Assembly (NCBI RefSeq): GCF_001436095.1
Contig: NZ_AYYK01000004.1
Span: forward strand, 310,001-374,000
Length of the DNA stretch: 64,000 bases
From: Lapidilactobacillus dextrinicus DSM 20335
GTDB lineage: Bacteria > Bacillota > Bacilli > Lactobacillales > Lactobacillaceae
Direction: 5' to 3'
Each line of letters starts with the position of its first letter. Position 1 is the first letter of the stretch. A model generated the notes under the pieces. It was given only the letters and a program-made list of their open reading frames with translations, was not told the DNA's origin and made no database searches. A program made the position numbers and the translations under genes. Of this stretch, positions 44,644 through 52,934 are shown in pieces.

Positions 44644-45420
44644 ATGCAAACTAATTATCGTGGGGCGGTTTTTTTCGACTTAGATAATACGTTGTTAGAC
44701 GAACACTCGCAAATAACAACCGAAGTCGCCACAGCTATGCAACAATTAAAACAAAATCAATTTTTACCAGTTATTAATACTGGTCGTGCGCCTCGTGAAA
44801 TTTTAGATATTCGACAAGTTACCGGTATTGATACATTTATTTCATTAAATGGTAGTTACCTGGAACATGATCATCAAGCACTATATAAAAGTCAAATAGA
44901 TACTCAATTAATCACAGCTGTCGTTGAGCTAGCTAATCAACTAAATGATGGGGTTTCTTTTTATACCACATCTGAAATTCGTACGTTAAAGTCAGATGCC
45001 AATGTTAATGATGCTTACAATCTGATTCACACCCCTATTCCTGAAGTTGATCCTAACTTCTACCAAGATCAAGAAATCTTGATGCTGTTATTATTAAACA
45101 AAGATCACGATCAAGCTTATTTTGACAAATTCCCACAATTTACCTATTACCGTAACAGTCCCTACTCTATTGACACCGTGCTATCAGGTAATTCTAAAAT
45201 GAATGGGATCAAACAGCTCTTGCAGCAACTTGAATTAACCAATGTCCCTACTTATGGCTTTGGTGATGGCCCTAATGATTTGAGCATGCTTGAATTTGTT
45301 GACCACCCAGTTGCAATGGGCAATGGCATCCCTGAAGCTAAAGCTGCGGCTGAATTTGTCACCACTGCTAATACCGATCATGGCATTGTCAATGGTTTAA
45401 AACACTTCAATCTGATTTAA
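44644..45420 (+). CDS. HAD-superfamily Cof-type phosphatase
   Basis: Read from ATG 44644 with GGAGG upstream, this 258-aa protein has motif I FDLDNTLLD (Asp12, Asp14), motif II INTGRA, a C2-type cap in the middle, and motif IV GDGPNDLSML. It probably dephosphorylates sugar phosphates, flavin or pyridoxal phosphates; the substrate cannot be read from sequence. Single gene. Confidence 0.92.
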   Translation: MQTNYRGAVFFDLDNTLLDEHSQITTEVATAMQQLKQNQFLPVINTGRAPREILDIRQVTGIDTFISLNGSYLEHDHQALYKSQIDTQLITAVVELANQLNDGVSFYTTSEIRTLKSDANVNDAYNLIHTPIPEVDPNFYQDQEILMLLLLNKDHDQAYFDKFPQFTYYRNSPYSIDTVLSGNSKMNGIKQLLQQLELTNVPTYGFGDGPNDLSMLEFVDHPVAMGNGIPEAKAAAEFVTTANTDHGIVNGLKHFNLI

Positions 45421-45438
45421 CGCAACTGTTTAAACAAA

Positions 45439-45505
45439 TAAAAAAGACCAATCTTTAACAATGGTATTGCACTGAATCCATTGATTAATGGCTGGCCTTT
45501 TTTAT
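45439..45505. terminator. Bidirectional terminator between HAD and GT8 genes
   Basis: A long imperfect stem (outer CCAATC with GATTAATGG, inner CAATGG with CCATTG) lies between A6 and T6 runs, where the two genes converge. Confidence 0.8.
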
Positions 45506-45543
45506 TTATCGCAACTTTATATTTTAACCGTTTTGATTTTTGA

Positions 45544-46383
45544 CTACTTCGCGATTCGCATAGCAATTCGCTTGGTTAATTGTTGGTAGTGCGCATATAA
45601 CAAAGTAAACCGGTTATTACTATTACTATCCCAAGGTTTAGGCTTACCGCAGTAATGAAGGACAACGGTATTTTCAGCAACCCAATGGGTATTGGCTTTG
45701 CCCAAACTACGTGTCAGGTAAGCAGCGGCTTGCCGTGTGTCATAATTCCAAATTTCTTCTGGAATCTCCTTAGTTACTTTCCCATAAAGATAGTTCATCA
45801 CATCTTGATCTGGCAGTAATAGCCACTTGCCATGCTGATCAATGGTTTGATAGATATCATTTAAATGAATTAATTGTCGTGCTTTTTCAACATCAATCAA
45901 TAAGACACCAGAATTATAATAGCCGTGATCAATTCCCAAACGAATATTATTAATACCTTCGCTAATATTAGTTAATCCCGAATGAACTGCCGCCGCAAAA
46001 ATATTGTCTGCTAAATCAAGTTGCCAGAGTGGCTCTAACGAATTAATCACCAAAATATCTGGATCTAAATAGATAACTCGATTAACTTCTTTAGGTAGAA
46101 TATCACCACAAACTAAACGATAATACATTTCTTTAGGATAACGCTCGACAGTTGGTGCATCTTTAAATAAATCTGCTGGTATTTTAATACTTGTCAATGA
46201 CATCTTAAGCTGTTGTAAGAATTGCTCAAGTTCAACTAACTGTTTTTCAGGAATATCAGTATGGATTAACCAAACTTTTATATTCAAGCTTAAATTATTT
46301 TGACGTAAAGACGTCAGCATAACTTGTAAAGGCGGTAAATAAGCACTATCTAAGGTGACCATAATATTAACTTGTTCCTGCAA
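45544..46383 (-). CDS. Family 8 glycosyltransferase
   Basis: This 279-aa protein has the GT8 signatures MVTLDSAYLPPLQVMLTSL, the metal-binding DPDILV (Asp107, Asp109), YYNSGVLLIDV, LLPDQDVMNYL and HYCGKPKPW. It would transfer a hexose from a UDP-sugar to a cell-surface glycan. No other glycan gene is adjacent, so the acceptor is unknown. Confidence 0.93.
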   Translation of the reverse strand: MQEQVNIMVTLDSAYLPPLQVMLTSLRQNNLSLNIKVWLIHTDIPEKQLVELEQFLQQLKMSLTSIKIPADLFKDAPTVERYPKEMYYRLVCGDILPKEVNRVIYLDPDILVINSLEPLWQLDLADNIFAAAVHSGLTNISEGINNIRLGIDHGYYNSGVLLIDVEKARQLIHLNDIYQTIDQHGKWLLLPDQDVMNYLYGKVTKEIPEEIWNYDTRQAAAYLTRSLGKANTHWVAENTVVLHYCGKPKPWDSNSNNRFTLLYAHYQQLTKRIAMRIAK

Positions 46384-46454
46384 GATAACTACCTCATTAT
46401 GATTTGACGTAATATTTTAAACTACTCCTATTTTATCATAGCTTCTTTTTGTAT

Positions 46455-46492
46455 AAAAAATAGGATGAACGAAGTAATCTTCATTCATCCTA
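46455..46492 (-). terminator. Probable ssrA terminator (orphaned by prophage 2)
   Basis: TAGGATGAA (46461-46469) pairs with TTCATCCTA (46484-46492), with an inner GAAG/CTTC helix and T6 on the minus strand. It directly follows the tmRNA-like 3' end at 46499-46513. Confidence 0.88.
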
Positions 46493-46498
46493 TCTAGC

Positions 46499-46513
46499 TG
46501 GAGGCGAGGGGAA
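46499..46513 (-). other. Prophage 2 attachment site, tmRNA/tRNA 3' end remnant
   Basis: On the minus strand these 15 nt read TTCCCCTCGCCTCCA: the 3' half of a T-stem, a 7-nt acceptor strand with the U70 of alanine-type acceptors, and discriminator A. Upstream of it the sequence no longer continues as a T-arm. This is what remains when a phage inserts into the 3' end of ssrA (or a tRNA-Ala-like gene). The complete gene should lie at the far right end of prophage 2. Confidence 0.65.
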
Positions 46514-46584
46514 ATCTACCATTATATATAGCAGTATTTTGACACTACTTTGACCAAAATTTGTCCAAAATAATTTGCTATGTT

Positions 46585-46791
46585 TTATTTTGTTCTAGGA
46601 TCTTTTTCACCAGTCACTGCTTCCATTCCTTCGGTCGTTACAACTAATTGCTTGCCGAATTTTCGCCATGAACCTTCTGGCCACTTATCTGGGTTCTGTC
46701 GCAATGACGTTCTAACATACGTATCATTTCTACCCCAAATTTGAGCAGCGTCTTTAGCACTCATAATATTGGGGTCATTTAAATTAATCAT
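46585..46791 (-). CDS. Small HTH protein at the prophage left end
   Basis: This 68-aa protein starts behind AGGTGATCAA. The central part (MSAKDAAQIWGRNDTYVRTSL...PEGSWRKFGKQLVVTTEGMEAVTG) looks like a helix-turn-helix with a wing, as in excisionase-like or helix-turn-helix phage proteins. It is isolated from the other genes between att and mazF. Role unknown. Confidence 0.7.
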   Translation of the reverse strand: MINLNDPNIMSAKDAAQIWGRNDTYVRTSLRQNPDKWPEGSWRKFGKQLVVTTEGMEAVTGEKDPRTK

Positions 46792-46963
46792 TTGATCACC
46801 TATTAAACAAAGATATGATTGAGTGGAACCTTAATTAGTTCAACTAAATGCCTTATTATTTGTAAGAAATAGTGGCATTGCTTGTTATACCGGCAATAAT
46901 AGATACTTGTACCACATCTGTACCGCATTATGACTTATCCACAAGCAAAACAACTATTTGATT

Positions 46964-46992
46964 TTGAAAATAGAGTATATTGTTCATATATA
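46964..46992 (+). promoter_or_regulatory. Plus-strand promoter for a candidate small RNA
   Basis: TTGAAA, a 17-bp spacer and TATATA on the plus strand, with no protein gene downstream on that strand. The gap 46792-47101 otherwise holds only the small RNA candidate. Confidence 0.6.
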
Positions 46993-46999
46993 AAATTTA

Positions 47000-47103
47000 A
47001 ACAAGCGTTCGTATTGCTATATGTATTCACAGCGTGTTATTATATTGACGTTGATATGTCAATCACGCTGTGTCGCTAGTCTTGGTCTGGACTAGCTTTT
47101 TTT
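47000..47103 (+). ncRNA. Candidate ~100-nt small RNA opposing mazF
   Basis: Downstream of a good plus-strand promoter lies a compound hairpin: CACAGCGTG (47028-47036) with CACGCTGTG (47064-47072), inner TTGAC/GTCAA. An intrinsic terminator follows: GCTAGTC/GACTAGC with T7, ending at 47103. Its last bases overlap the mazF stop codon on the other strand. No convincing reading frame is present. Confidence 0.6.
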
Positions 47104-47422
47104 AATACGCTTCTTTAACCATTTCGATGATTTCAGAAACAAAATCCGTTGGCGCCATTTCTATAAGAGTGGCTTTCCTAGTACTCAAGTCAAGAGTACG
47201 CTCTTGCTCCACTTCAACAAAACCTACTGTTTGTAGTCCATCTGGCAGCTGTTTGTGAAGCGGAAATCCGTTATTACTTGTGGTAATCGCAACTACTTTG
47301 GTCAGCTTTGTAAAACGATTAAAGTCATCATTTGAAATGACTAAAGCTGGCCGTAGACCTTTTTGCTCATGTCCTTTAGTAGGATTCAAATCAACCCAAA
47401 TAATCGATCCTTGTTTCAGCAT
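47102..47422 (-). CDS. mazF: MazF-type toxin, PemK/MazF family endoribonuclease
   Basis: Read from ATG 47422 behind GAAGGGAG, this 106-aa protein has the family core GSIIWVDLNPTKGHEQKGLRPALVIS and VVAITTS, then QERTLDLSTRKATLI. MazF toxins cut mRNA at short motifs when the antitoxin is lost. The start Arg/Thr active-site pattern (RPALV, ITTS) is intact. It is encoded 74 bp after the antitoxin gene. Confidence 0.92.
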   Translation of the reverse strand: MLKQGSIIWVDLNPTKGHEQKGLRPALVISNDDFNRFTKLTKVVAITTSNNGFPLHKQLPDGLQTVGFVEVEQERTLDLSTRKATLIEMAPTDFVSEIIEMVKEAY

Positions 47423-47496
47423 TATTTCACTCCCTTCTATTATCATATAGCTTGCCGTCACCTATTTAATGCTGGCTTGTTCTGGCTCCGGCAAGA

Positions 47497-47775
47497 TTAC
47501 AGGGCTTCGTTACCCATACTTGGTGCATCGAGAAGCTCACTTGAAACAGGATTTTCTTCAAAATATTTATCTAAATCAAAACCATCAAAGCGCTGAGCTA
47601 GTTTCGATAAGCTTGGTGCTTTTTTTAGTATAATTTTGTTTCCCTCTACTTTTAAAACAATCTCCTGATTATCTGGGTTGTCTATTCCAATTTGCTTCAA
47701 TAAATCAATTGGTAATCTAACACCTTGGGAATTGCCCCATTTTACAATTTTAGAGGTTTTCACTACGTTAGTCAT
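47497..47775 (-). CDS. mazE: MazE-type antitoxin, AbrB/SpoVT fold
   Basis: This 92-aa protein has an N-terminal swapped-hairpin DNA-binding fold (SKIVKWGNSQGVRLPIDLLKQIG) and an acidic/hydrophobic tail that would cover MazF. It is the first gene of the pair. Inverted repeats at its promoter fit autorepression. The 74-nt gap before mazF is wider than usual. Confidence 0.9.
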   Translation of the reverse strand: MTNVVKTSKIVKWGNSQGVRLPIDLLKQIGIDNPDNQEIVLKVEGNKIILKKAPSLSKLAQRFDGFDLDKYFEENPVSSELLDAPSMGNEAL

Positions 47776-47836
47776 AAGCTTTTTCCTCCCATCTAGTATG
47801 CACTCTTATGTTGATACTTCTTATAATACATTCACA

Positions 47837-47865
47837 AGTATATACTAGGGATATACGATCGTCAA
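47837..47865 (-). promoter_or_regulatory. mazEF promoter and palindromes
   Basis: TTGACG, 17 bp and TATACT form a near-consensus promoter on the minus strand. The palindrome AGTATATACT (47837-47846) covers the -10, with a second GTATAT-like half at 47850-47856: a likely MazE operator. The rest of 47870-48119 shows no gene or other structure that I can name. Confidence 0.75.
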
Positions 47866-48119
47866 GGCTCGAACTACCTAATATTGCTATTTCATTAACA
47901 ATATTAATGATACACACCATATCTTGAAATAACAACCTGCTAGCAACTAGATATTGTGGATAAATCTGTGGATAGATTGAATAACATACAAGATATTTTG
48001 GTTAAAAAATTAGAAAAATTCAGTTGATATGCTGAATCTTGCTAATTATTATTTACGCTATTTTATTCAAATTATGAACAAAAATTTTTTTAATTTCAAT
48101 AAGTTTACCTGCTTACATA

Positions 48120-48152
48120 ATAAAAAAGCCCCACTCAATCAAGAGTGAGGCT
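48120..48152 (-). terminator. Intrinsic terminator of the prophage 2 lysis operon
   Basis: GCCTCACTC (minus strand) pairs with GAGTGGGGC across TTGATT, followed by T6. It is nearly identical to the prophage 1 terminator at 117-150. Confidence 0.92.
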
Positions 48153-48253
48153 CGTGTCAAAAATCGCTCATAGAAGAACGATGTCAGGTTTTTACCCTGA
48201 CATTATTAAATACGCAAAACTGCTTATTTGTTTTTTAATTTTGCAATTATTTT
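48121..48253 (-). other. Structured endolysin 3' UTR element, copy 2
   Basis: Same element as at 119-249. The hairpin here reads GTCAGG/CCTGAC instead of GTCGG/CCGAC; the AAAACTGCTTATTTGTTTTTTA part is identical in both copies. Confidence 0.6.
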
Positions 48254-49309
48254 TTATTTTACACGTAATCTTTGGCCAGCGTAGATTAAATTAGCGTTCT
48301 TCAAAGAATTCAACTTAACAATATTAGCTGAACTTGTCTTATATGCAGATGCAATTCCGCTTACCGTTTCACCGGGCTTAACAGTATGATATACAACAGC
48401 CGTCTTGTTGATTACAGCTTGTACACCATTGTAGTAAGAACCAAGTAGCTTTTTACGTGTGTCACCTTTTCCATAGACATCTTTCTTAGTTTCATTAGCT
48501 AGAATTGTATTAGTTAATGAAATAGAACCAGTCTTGAGCTTGTGGTTAACAATAGCCTGAACACCCGTGTAGAACTTGCCAAGTGCTTTTGTACGAGCTG
48601 GCCCAGTGCCAACTTTTTTATTGAGAACATCATTTGCCATCTGTTCTAAGCTCTTACCGGCTGTACTATAAGCTGGTGTACTTGGCGTTGACGGTTTACT
48701 AGGCTCGGTGGCTTTCTTGTCACCGGCTGCAATCTTTTTCCAACCAGCCGCATCTAGATAAAAGATTGAACGATCAAGCGCACCACCGCCACTCGTATAT
48801 TGCCAGCCAGTCAACGACTTCCAAGGTGCAGTTGAATAAGTAAAGTTTGGCGCCGTCCAGTTTTGTCGATCATCAGGATAAGCTGCTAACCACAAACCAC
48901 TGATTGGCACCAGCTTAGCATTTTGCTTTGCGCCATCCATACCTGTATACAACAAGCACCAAACACCGCTCAATTCGTGAATTCGATTAACGAATTTGAG
49001 ACCCCAACTAACATTTGACCATGCTGCGTTAGTGTATTCCTCCCAATCCAAAGCTGGAATTGCCTCTCCAAAATAGTTTTTACTATTATTATAGAAAAAA
49101 TCTGCTTCTTTAATCGGATCACCACCGCGTGCATAATGATAAATGCCTAACAGCTTGCCACGCTTTTTAGCTGCTTGATATTGCGCATCTGCTAACGGAT
49201 TTACATAACCCGTGCCCTCGGTCGTCTTAATGATAACGCCCTCGGCGTCGGTATTTTGAACAACTGAAACGTCCTGGTGACTTGATACATCAATTACTTT
49301 TTTTGACAT
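48254..49309 (-). CDS. Endolysin: GH25 muramidase, two Cpl-7 repeats, LysM
   Basis: This 351-aa protein has no signal peptide. A GH25 domain occupies about 4-195 (VIDVSSHQD; catalytic LDWEEY, Asp88/Glu90). Two Cpl-7 (CW_7) wall-binding repeats follow at about 217-255 and 262-303 (KALGKFYTGVQAIVN, KLLGSYYNGVQAVIN), then one LysM at 307-351. It needs the holin for export. The catalytic domain is of a different GH25 branch from that of prophage 1, yet both end with LysM and the same 3' UTR. Confidence 0.94.
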   Translation of the reverse strand: MSKKVIDVSSHQDVSVVQNTDAEGVIIKTTEGTGYVNPLADAQYQAAKKRGKLLGIYHYARGGDPIKEADFFYNNSKNYFGEAIPALDWEEYTNAAWSNVSWGLKFVNRIHELSGVWCLLYTGMDGAKQNAKLVPISGLWLAAYPDDRQNWTAPNFTYSTAPWKSLTGWQYTSGGGALDRSIFYLDAAGWKKIAAGDKKATEPSKPSTPSTPAYSTAGKSLEQMANDVLNKKVGTGPARTKALGKFYTGVQAIVNHKLKTGSISLTNTILANETKKDVYGKGDTRKKLLGSYYNGVQAVINKTAVVYHTVKPGETVSGIASAYKTSSANIVKLNSLKNANLIYAGQRLRVK

Positions 49310-49581
49310 TATTTTGCCTCCGCATTCTTTTTAGGTGTCTTATATTCAAGTGCTTGCGTACTATCGCCGATACCGTCAACGGTTGGATCGTTCAAAACGC
49401 CAGCGATTGATAAGACAGCAAACGCTGCATTGACGATATCTAGTAGTTGTTTATTGATTTTTTCGATTTGAAAATCGTAACCGAATGGGACAGCAATCAC
49501 TTGTATCAATAGCAACGATGCTGGAATGATCGCTGCCCAAAACGATTTGTTTTTGATTCGTACTTTCCAATTAATTTTCAT
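49309..49581 (-). CDS. Holin, phiLC3 family
   Basis: This 90-aa homologue of the prophage 1 holin starts INWKVRIKNKSFWAAIIPASLLLIQVIAVPFGYDF, with a second hydrophobic helix (VNAAFAVLSIAGVL) and the DPTVDGIGDS..ALEY tail. It forms the lesion that releases the signal-less endolysin, whose start shares one base with its stop. Confidence 0.94.
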   Translation of the reverse strand: MKINWKVRIKNKSFWAAIIPASLLLIQVIAVPFGYDFQIEKINKQLLDIVNAAFAVLSIAGVLNDPTVDGIGDSTQALEYKTPKKNAEAK

Positions 49582-49867
49582 GATGGCTACTCCGTGTTAA
49601 TCCTGCGTGATTGTATAGTGTTCCAATTTCTGTGTCATGCTGTGTCAGAGCATTTTCATGTTTATCTAAGCGCTCATCAAAGTCTTTACGCTCACGTTCT
49701 GCTTGAGCGGTTAAATTGTCGATTGATTGAGACAGTCTAGTCATTTGCTCACTCAAGGGAGCTGAAATTGAATCCTTAAAGTTGTGCAACAATCGTGAAG
49801 CACCACCATAAACAGTTCCCACAACCGCCACAATCGCAGCAAGGGACTCCCAGTTAATACCGTGCAT
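49571..49867 (-). CDS. XhlA-like membrane/coiled-coil protein
   Basis: This 98-aa protein has one hydrophobic N-terminal helix (about 8-25) followed by a charged coiled coil (RLSQSIDNLTAQAERERKDFDERLDKH). It is the positional counterpart of 2029-2322. Probable holin partner. Overlaps the holin start by 11 bp. Confidence 0.72.
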   Translation of the reverse strand: MHGINWESLAAIVAVVGTVYGGASRLLHNFKDSISAPLSEQMTRLSQSIDNLTAQAERERKDFDERLDKHENALTQHDTEIGTLYNHAGLTRSSHHEN

Positions 49868-49878
49868 TTACTCACTTC

Positions 49879-50019
49879 CTAAGCAGCGTACTCCTCGCCT
49901 GTAATTTCTTGATACTGTTCAGCAGTAATCCGACTGCATTTAACTGCGTCAGCTACCATTTCTTTAGTCCATAATTTCATATCATAAAAACTCTTAATCG
50001 TGTTGTAGTCTGGAAACAT
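49879..50019 (-). CDS. XkdX family phage protein
   Basis: This 46-aa protein is read from ATG 50019, touching the upstream stop. It ends RITAEQYQEITGEEYAA, the XkdX signature, and aligns with the prophage 1 copy at 3161-3295. Confidence 0.87.
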   Translation of the reverse strand: MFPDYNTIKSFYDMKLWTKEMVADAVKCSRITAEQYQEITGEEYAA

Positions 50020-50387
50020 TATGCTTCTCCTCCTTGTTGAATCATCATTAATTGATATGCCATTTGCGCATTCTGCGTTTGCAAAGCCGTAACGTCTTGT
50101 GTAGTTGTCATTTGTTGATAACTTAATGCAGCTAAAGCTTTGTCAGTGTCGCTCGGTTCCGGATCGTTTGGCGTCTCCACTGGTGGCACATAATCAGCGT
50201 CAATGACTAGATGATTGTTGATTAACTTAGTGTGATTGACAACTAACGCATCAATCTCATCTTGATTAATGTCGTAGATAGTAAAACCGTCAGTTGTCGT
50301 TTCGCCCACTTGACGTGTGTCGGGATTGGCCCATCCGCTGGCCGTTACCGTGTTGTCTGCTGCTAATTTCAATTTAATTAAACTCAT
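50019..50387 (-). CDS. Small tail/baseplate-associated protein, homologue of 3295-3648
   Basis: The start is ATG 50387 with AGGAGTG upstream; a GTG at 50399 overlaps that site and is unlikely. The 122-aa product matches the prophage 1 protein over its first ~75 residues and diverges into a Gln/Met-rich tail. Confidence 0.75.
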   Translation of the reverse strand: MSLIKLKLAADNTVTASGWANPDTRQVGETTTDGFTIYDINQDEIDALVVNHTKLINNHLVIDADYVPPVETPNDPEPSDTDKALAALSYQQMTTTQDVTALQTQNAQMAYQLMMIQQGGEA

Positions 50388-50401
50388 TATTAATATCACT
50401 C

Positions 50402-50833
50402 CTATTCTGTTGTTGGAAAATCATCGTTTGTTGGATAGCTTACTGTAAATGAAAGGTAACTATTAGCTGATACCGCCTTTGATGATTTTAAAATATTACG
50501 TTCGATTACAAGCAACACATTACTCGTGTCAGTAAGCATAGATACTGTACGTATTGAGAAATCAGGAGCAGAGAATCCAGCTGGCAATGTCAGGATCGCT
50601 TCATTAGCAGCCATGTCTTTAGATAGCTGAAAAGAGCCGGTAACTGTAACATTATTAATACTTCGTGCAATATCGATTGATCCTGCTTTGATTAATGGAT
50701 TTTCGTTAGAACCATAGTGTTTTGTTAAAAATTGATTGCCAATTTGAATTATTGACTCATTTAATATTGCAAAATTTTCATTAATATCGTCTTGTGCGTT
50801 TTCTTGACTACGCTCTAAAATTTTTAATTCCAT
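50402..50833 (-). CDS. Tail-tip accessory protein, homologue of 3661-4083
   Basis: This 143-aa protein shares LIKAGSIDIARS, LTLPAGFSAP and YPTNDDFP with its prophage 1 counterpart, while the N-terminal ~45 residues (the part likely to dock on the baseplate) differ. This fits a conserved outer domain grafted on two different baseplates. Confidence 0.7.
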   Translation of the reverse strand: MELKILERSQENAQDDINENFAILNESIIQIGNQFLTKHYGSNENPLIKAGSIDIARSINNVTVTGSFQLSKDMAANEAILTLPAGFSAPDFSIRTVSMLTDTSNVLLVIERNILKSSKAVSANSYLSFTVSYPTNDDFPTTE

Positions 50834-51844
50834 TTATTTCACCCCTAATAATCTAATCCGTAATGCTCTTGTACCCTCTGCAACCAAATAACTATATGGT
50901 TCAGTCTCAGTAATTACAGGGTCCATCATCTTCCAAATTAACGGAACTTTGACATAAACCTCATTCTTACTTGGATAGCCAATCGTTGCAGGTATTGTTT
51001 CTGGAACATCGCCTAGCCAATTCGATTCGCCTAAAGCAGTCACACCGAAACCGTTCTGCCAACCAGTTACAATGATCTGTGGATACGGAATTGGCGTATT
51101 GGTAATCGTCCAAGTTTGCTGATCAGCTTTTAAAAGATTGATTTGATTTTGTAAATTAACTGCCTGATTACTAGTCAGCTGGTCAGTAATCGAATTCAAG
51201 AATGCTTGCCAATCCGCTTGCTGATTATTTAACTGTGCTGTACCTTTATCGATGATCATTTGCATATCAGTTTCGAATTTACCTTTTTCATCTTCGGTAT
51301 ACTGATTCATTTCATCAATAATTTTTTGTAATAGCGCTTGATATTGATCTTCAAGACCAGAAACAGAAACTTTTGAAAAAGGTGTTGAATACCCACAAAC
51401 ATTTTCATCGGCGCGCTTATCAGTAATTAAGTCGGCTGTAATATTCGATGCATTGCGTTTGATTTCAATAGTTGCAAGTTGTAATTCCACAATATCCGTC
51501 GTTCGAATAACTTGAGTATTACCTTGCTTAACCATAAGAGTCATAGTTCTCAAACCTTTATCCATTCTCAAAACAACGCTGTCTGTCCGATCTTGTGAGG
51601 AACTGGCAACATTAATGTTAAGCGGTAACGAAGTACTGTTAAAATAGCTACGCCCCTCAATATTTGCTGCACCAGACGATACTTGTACTTGCATGCCGCC
51701 AGTCGAACTTGTAGTTACTTTGAGCCCGTTGGCAGTAGTCATTGAAACACCATCAGTAAACAAATTGCTATAAAAGCGTGCAAAATCACTGTCATCATAC
51801 ATACGATCACCATCAATTGATAACCATGGATAACTCCATTCCAT
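50834..51844 (-). CDS. Baseplate protein, BppU/A118 Gp19-like
   Basis: This 336-aa protein starts EWSYPWLSIDGDRMYDDSDFARFYSNLF, typical of A118-type upper baseplate proteins. A beta domain (DGVSMTTANGLKVTTSS), a coiled coil at about 155-235 and a C-terminal beta domain follow. It probably links the Gp37-like hub to the receptor-binding parts. Confidence 0.82.
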   Translation of the reverse strand: MEWSYPWLSIDGDRMYDDSDFARFYSNLFTDGVSMTTANGLKVTTSSTGGMQVQVSSGAANIEGRSYFNSTSLPLNINVASSSQDRTDSVVLRMDKGLRTMTLMVKQGNTQVIRTTDIVELQLATIEIKRNASNITADLITDKRADENVCGYSTPFSKVSVSGLEDQYQALLQKIIDEMNQYTEDEKGKFETDMQMIIDKGTAQLNNQQADWQAFLNSITDQLTSNQAVNLQNQINLLKADQQTWTITNTPIPYPQIIVTGWQNGFGVTALGESNWLGDVPETIPATIGYPSKNEVYVKVPLIWKMMDPVITETEPYSYLVAEGTRALRIRLLGVK

Positions 51845-51848
51845 TCAA

Positions 51849-52934
51849 TCAGCTCCTTCCCAATACGTCATAAATCGTTGGACTTTCCTTGCCAAAAACC
51901 GGCTCGATATACAGTCCCTTTTCGTCGTATGTCTTTTTAATTGTCGTAATTGTGGATTGTTTTTTTAAATTATATAGCTCTGAGCGAACTGTAACTGTAT
52001 CTCCAAGGTTATAGTCTTCACCAAGTTTAAATAGTTTTGAACTGACTGGAACTTCACCGGTTAATGTCAATATGCGCTTACGTTCTGCTAATTTAGAATT
52101 ACCGCGATTAACTAAAGCCGCATTGTATTCCGCATCAGTTAATGTAATATCATTTGACGTTTTTTGTAGATCACGTGCATCGACATACAATTCTTTACGA
52201 TTCAAACCTGCTTGATTGTCCCCAACAACAACTTTTTTGCGAGCATTGTCTTCACCTTCACCAAGTACGATTGCTGTTGTTGATTCGTCATAATTGTTAT
52301 TCTGATAACCGGCTTTTGTTAGATTCTCATAATCATCAGAGAACTCAACCACATCCGAAACATCTTTGCCTTTAAAAATTGTCAATGTGTTACCTGGACT
52401 ACCCAGGCTCGTTGCTCTCTCGCCAATTCCAAAATCATATGACGTACATAGTGTTGTTAATTCCTCAGAAACTGTGCCATAACTATTTTGATATTGAATC
52501 GTATCAGTACCCAGGTTTGGTGATCCTGATAATTTCAAGTATTCGATCTTACGTTTAGTGTCAGACGGATTAACAACTTCGTTATTTAAATGGTCCCAAA
52601 CAATCTGCTCGGGTCTAGCAGAACGATTGTAATTTCGCATGATAATACGATCAGCGGTTTTACCCAATAGCGAATTGCCCGTAACCTTAAGCTGTGCAGT
52701 AGCCTGATCATCAACAATTGCGTTATCTATATAGAAATACATACCCTCCATATAAATAACAGTATCCGGAATAAACATACGGATATGCTCGTTAATCAAA
52801 CCTACATGTAATTCAAATGTCGAATACGTGTAATAGTTAAGACTGATTTGCAAGCTCTTGAAGCCGTCAAATACTTTTTCTGACATGAACTTCCATTGAT
52901 CTGTTTTATCTTGAGTAAAAATCTCTAATTCCAC
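51849..52934 (-). CDS. Tail hub protein, Gp37-like / A118 Gp18-like
   Basis: This 361-aa protein has the Siphovirus ReqiPepy6 Gp37-like fold: LQISLNYYTYSTFELHV, a hub-type core with DRIIMRNY and a C-terminal TITTIKKTYDEKGLYIEPVFGK strand. It is the Tal-equivalent without any muralytic domain, in contrast to prophage 1. Confidence 0.85.
   Translation of the reverse strand: MELEIFTQDKTDQWKFMSEKVFDGFKSLQISLNYYTYSTFELHVGLINEHIRMFIPDTVIYMEGMYFYIDNAIVDDQATAQLKVTGNSLLGKTADRIIMRNYNRSARPEQIVWDHLNNEVVNPSDTKRKIEYLKLSGSPNLGTDTIQYQNSYGTVSEELTTLCTSYDFGIGERATSLGSPGNTLTIFKGKDVSDVVEFSDDYENLTKAGYQNNNYDESTTAIVLGEGEDNARKKVVVGDNQAGLNRKELYVDARDLQKTSNDITLTDAEYNAALVNRGNSKLAERKRILTLTGEVPVSSKLFKLGEDYNLGDTVTVRSELYNLKKQSTITTIKKTYDEKGLYIEPVFGKESPTIYDVLGRS

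Noticed and set aside
47021-47095. Fst-like toxin peptide of 24 codons in the plus-strand small RNA
   Set aside because: There is no ribosome binding site, and the predicted peptide lacks the hydrophobic helix with charged tail of Fst toxins.
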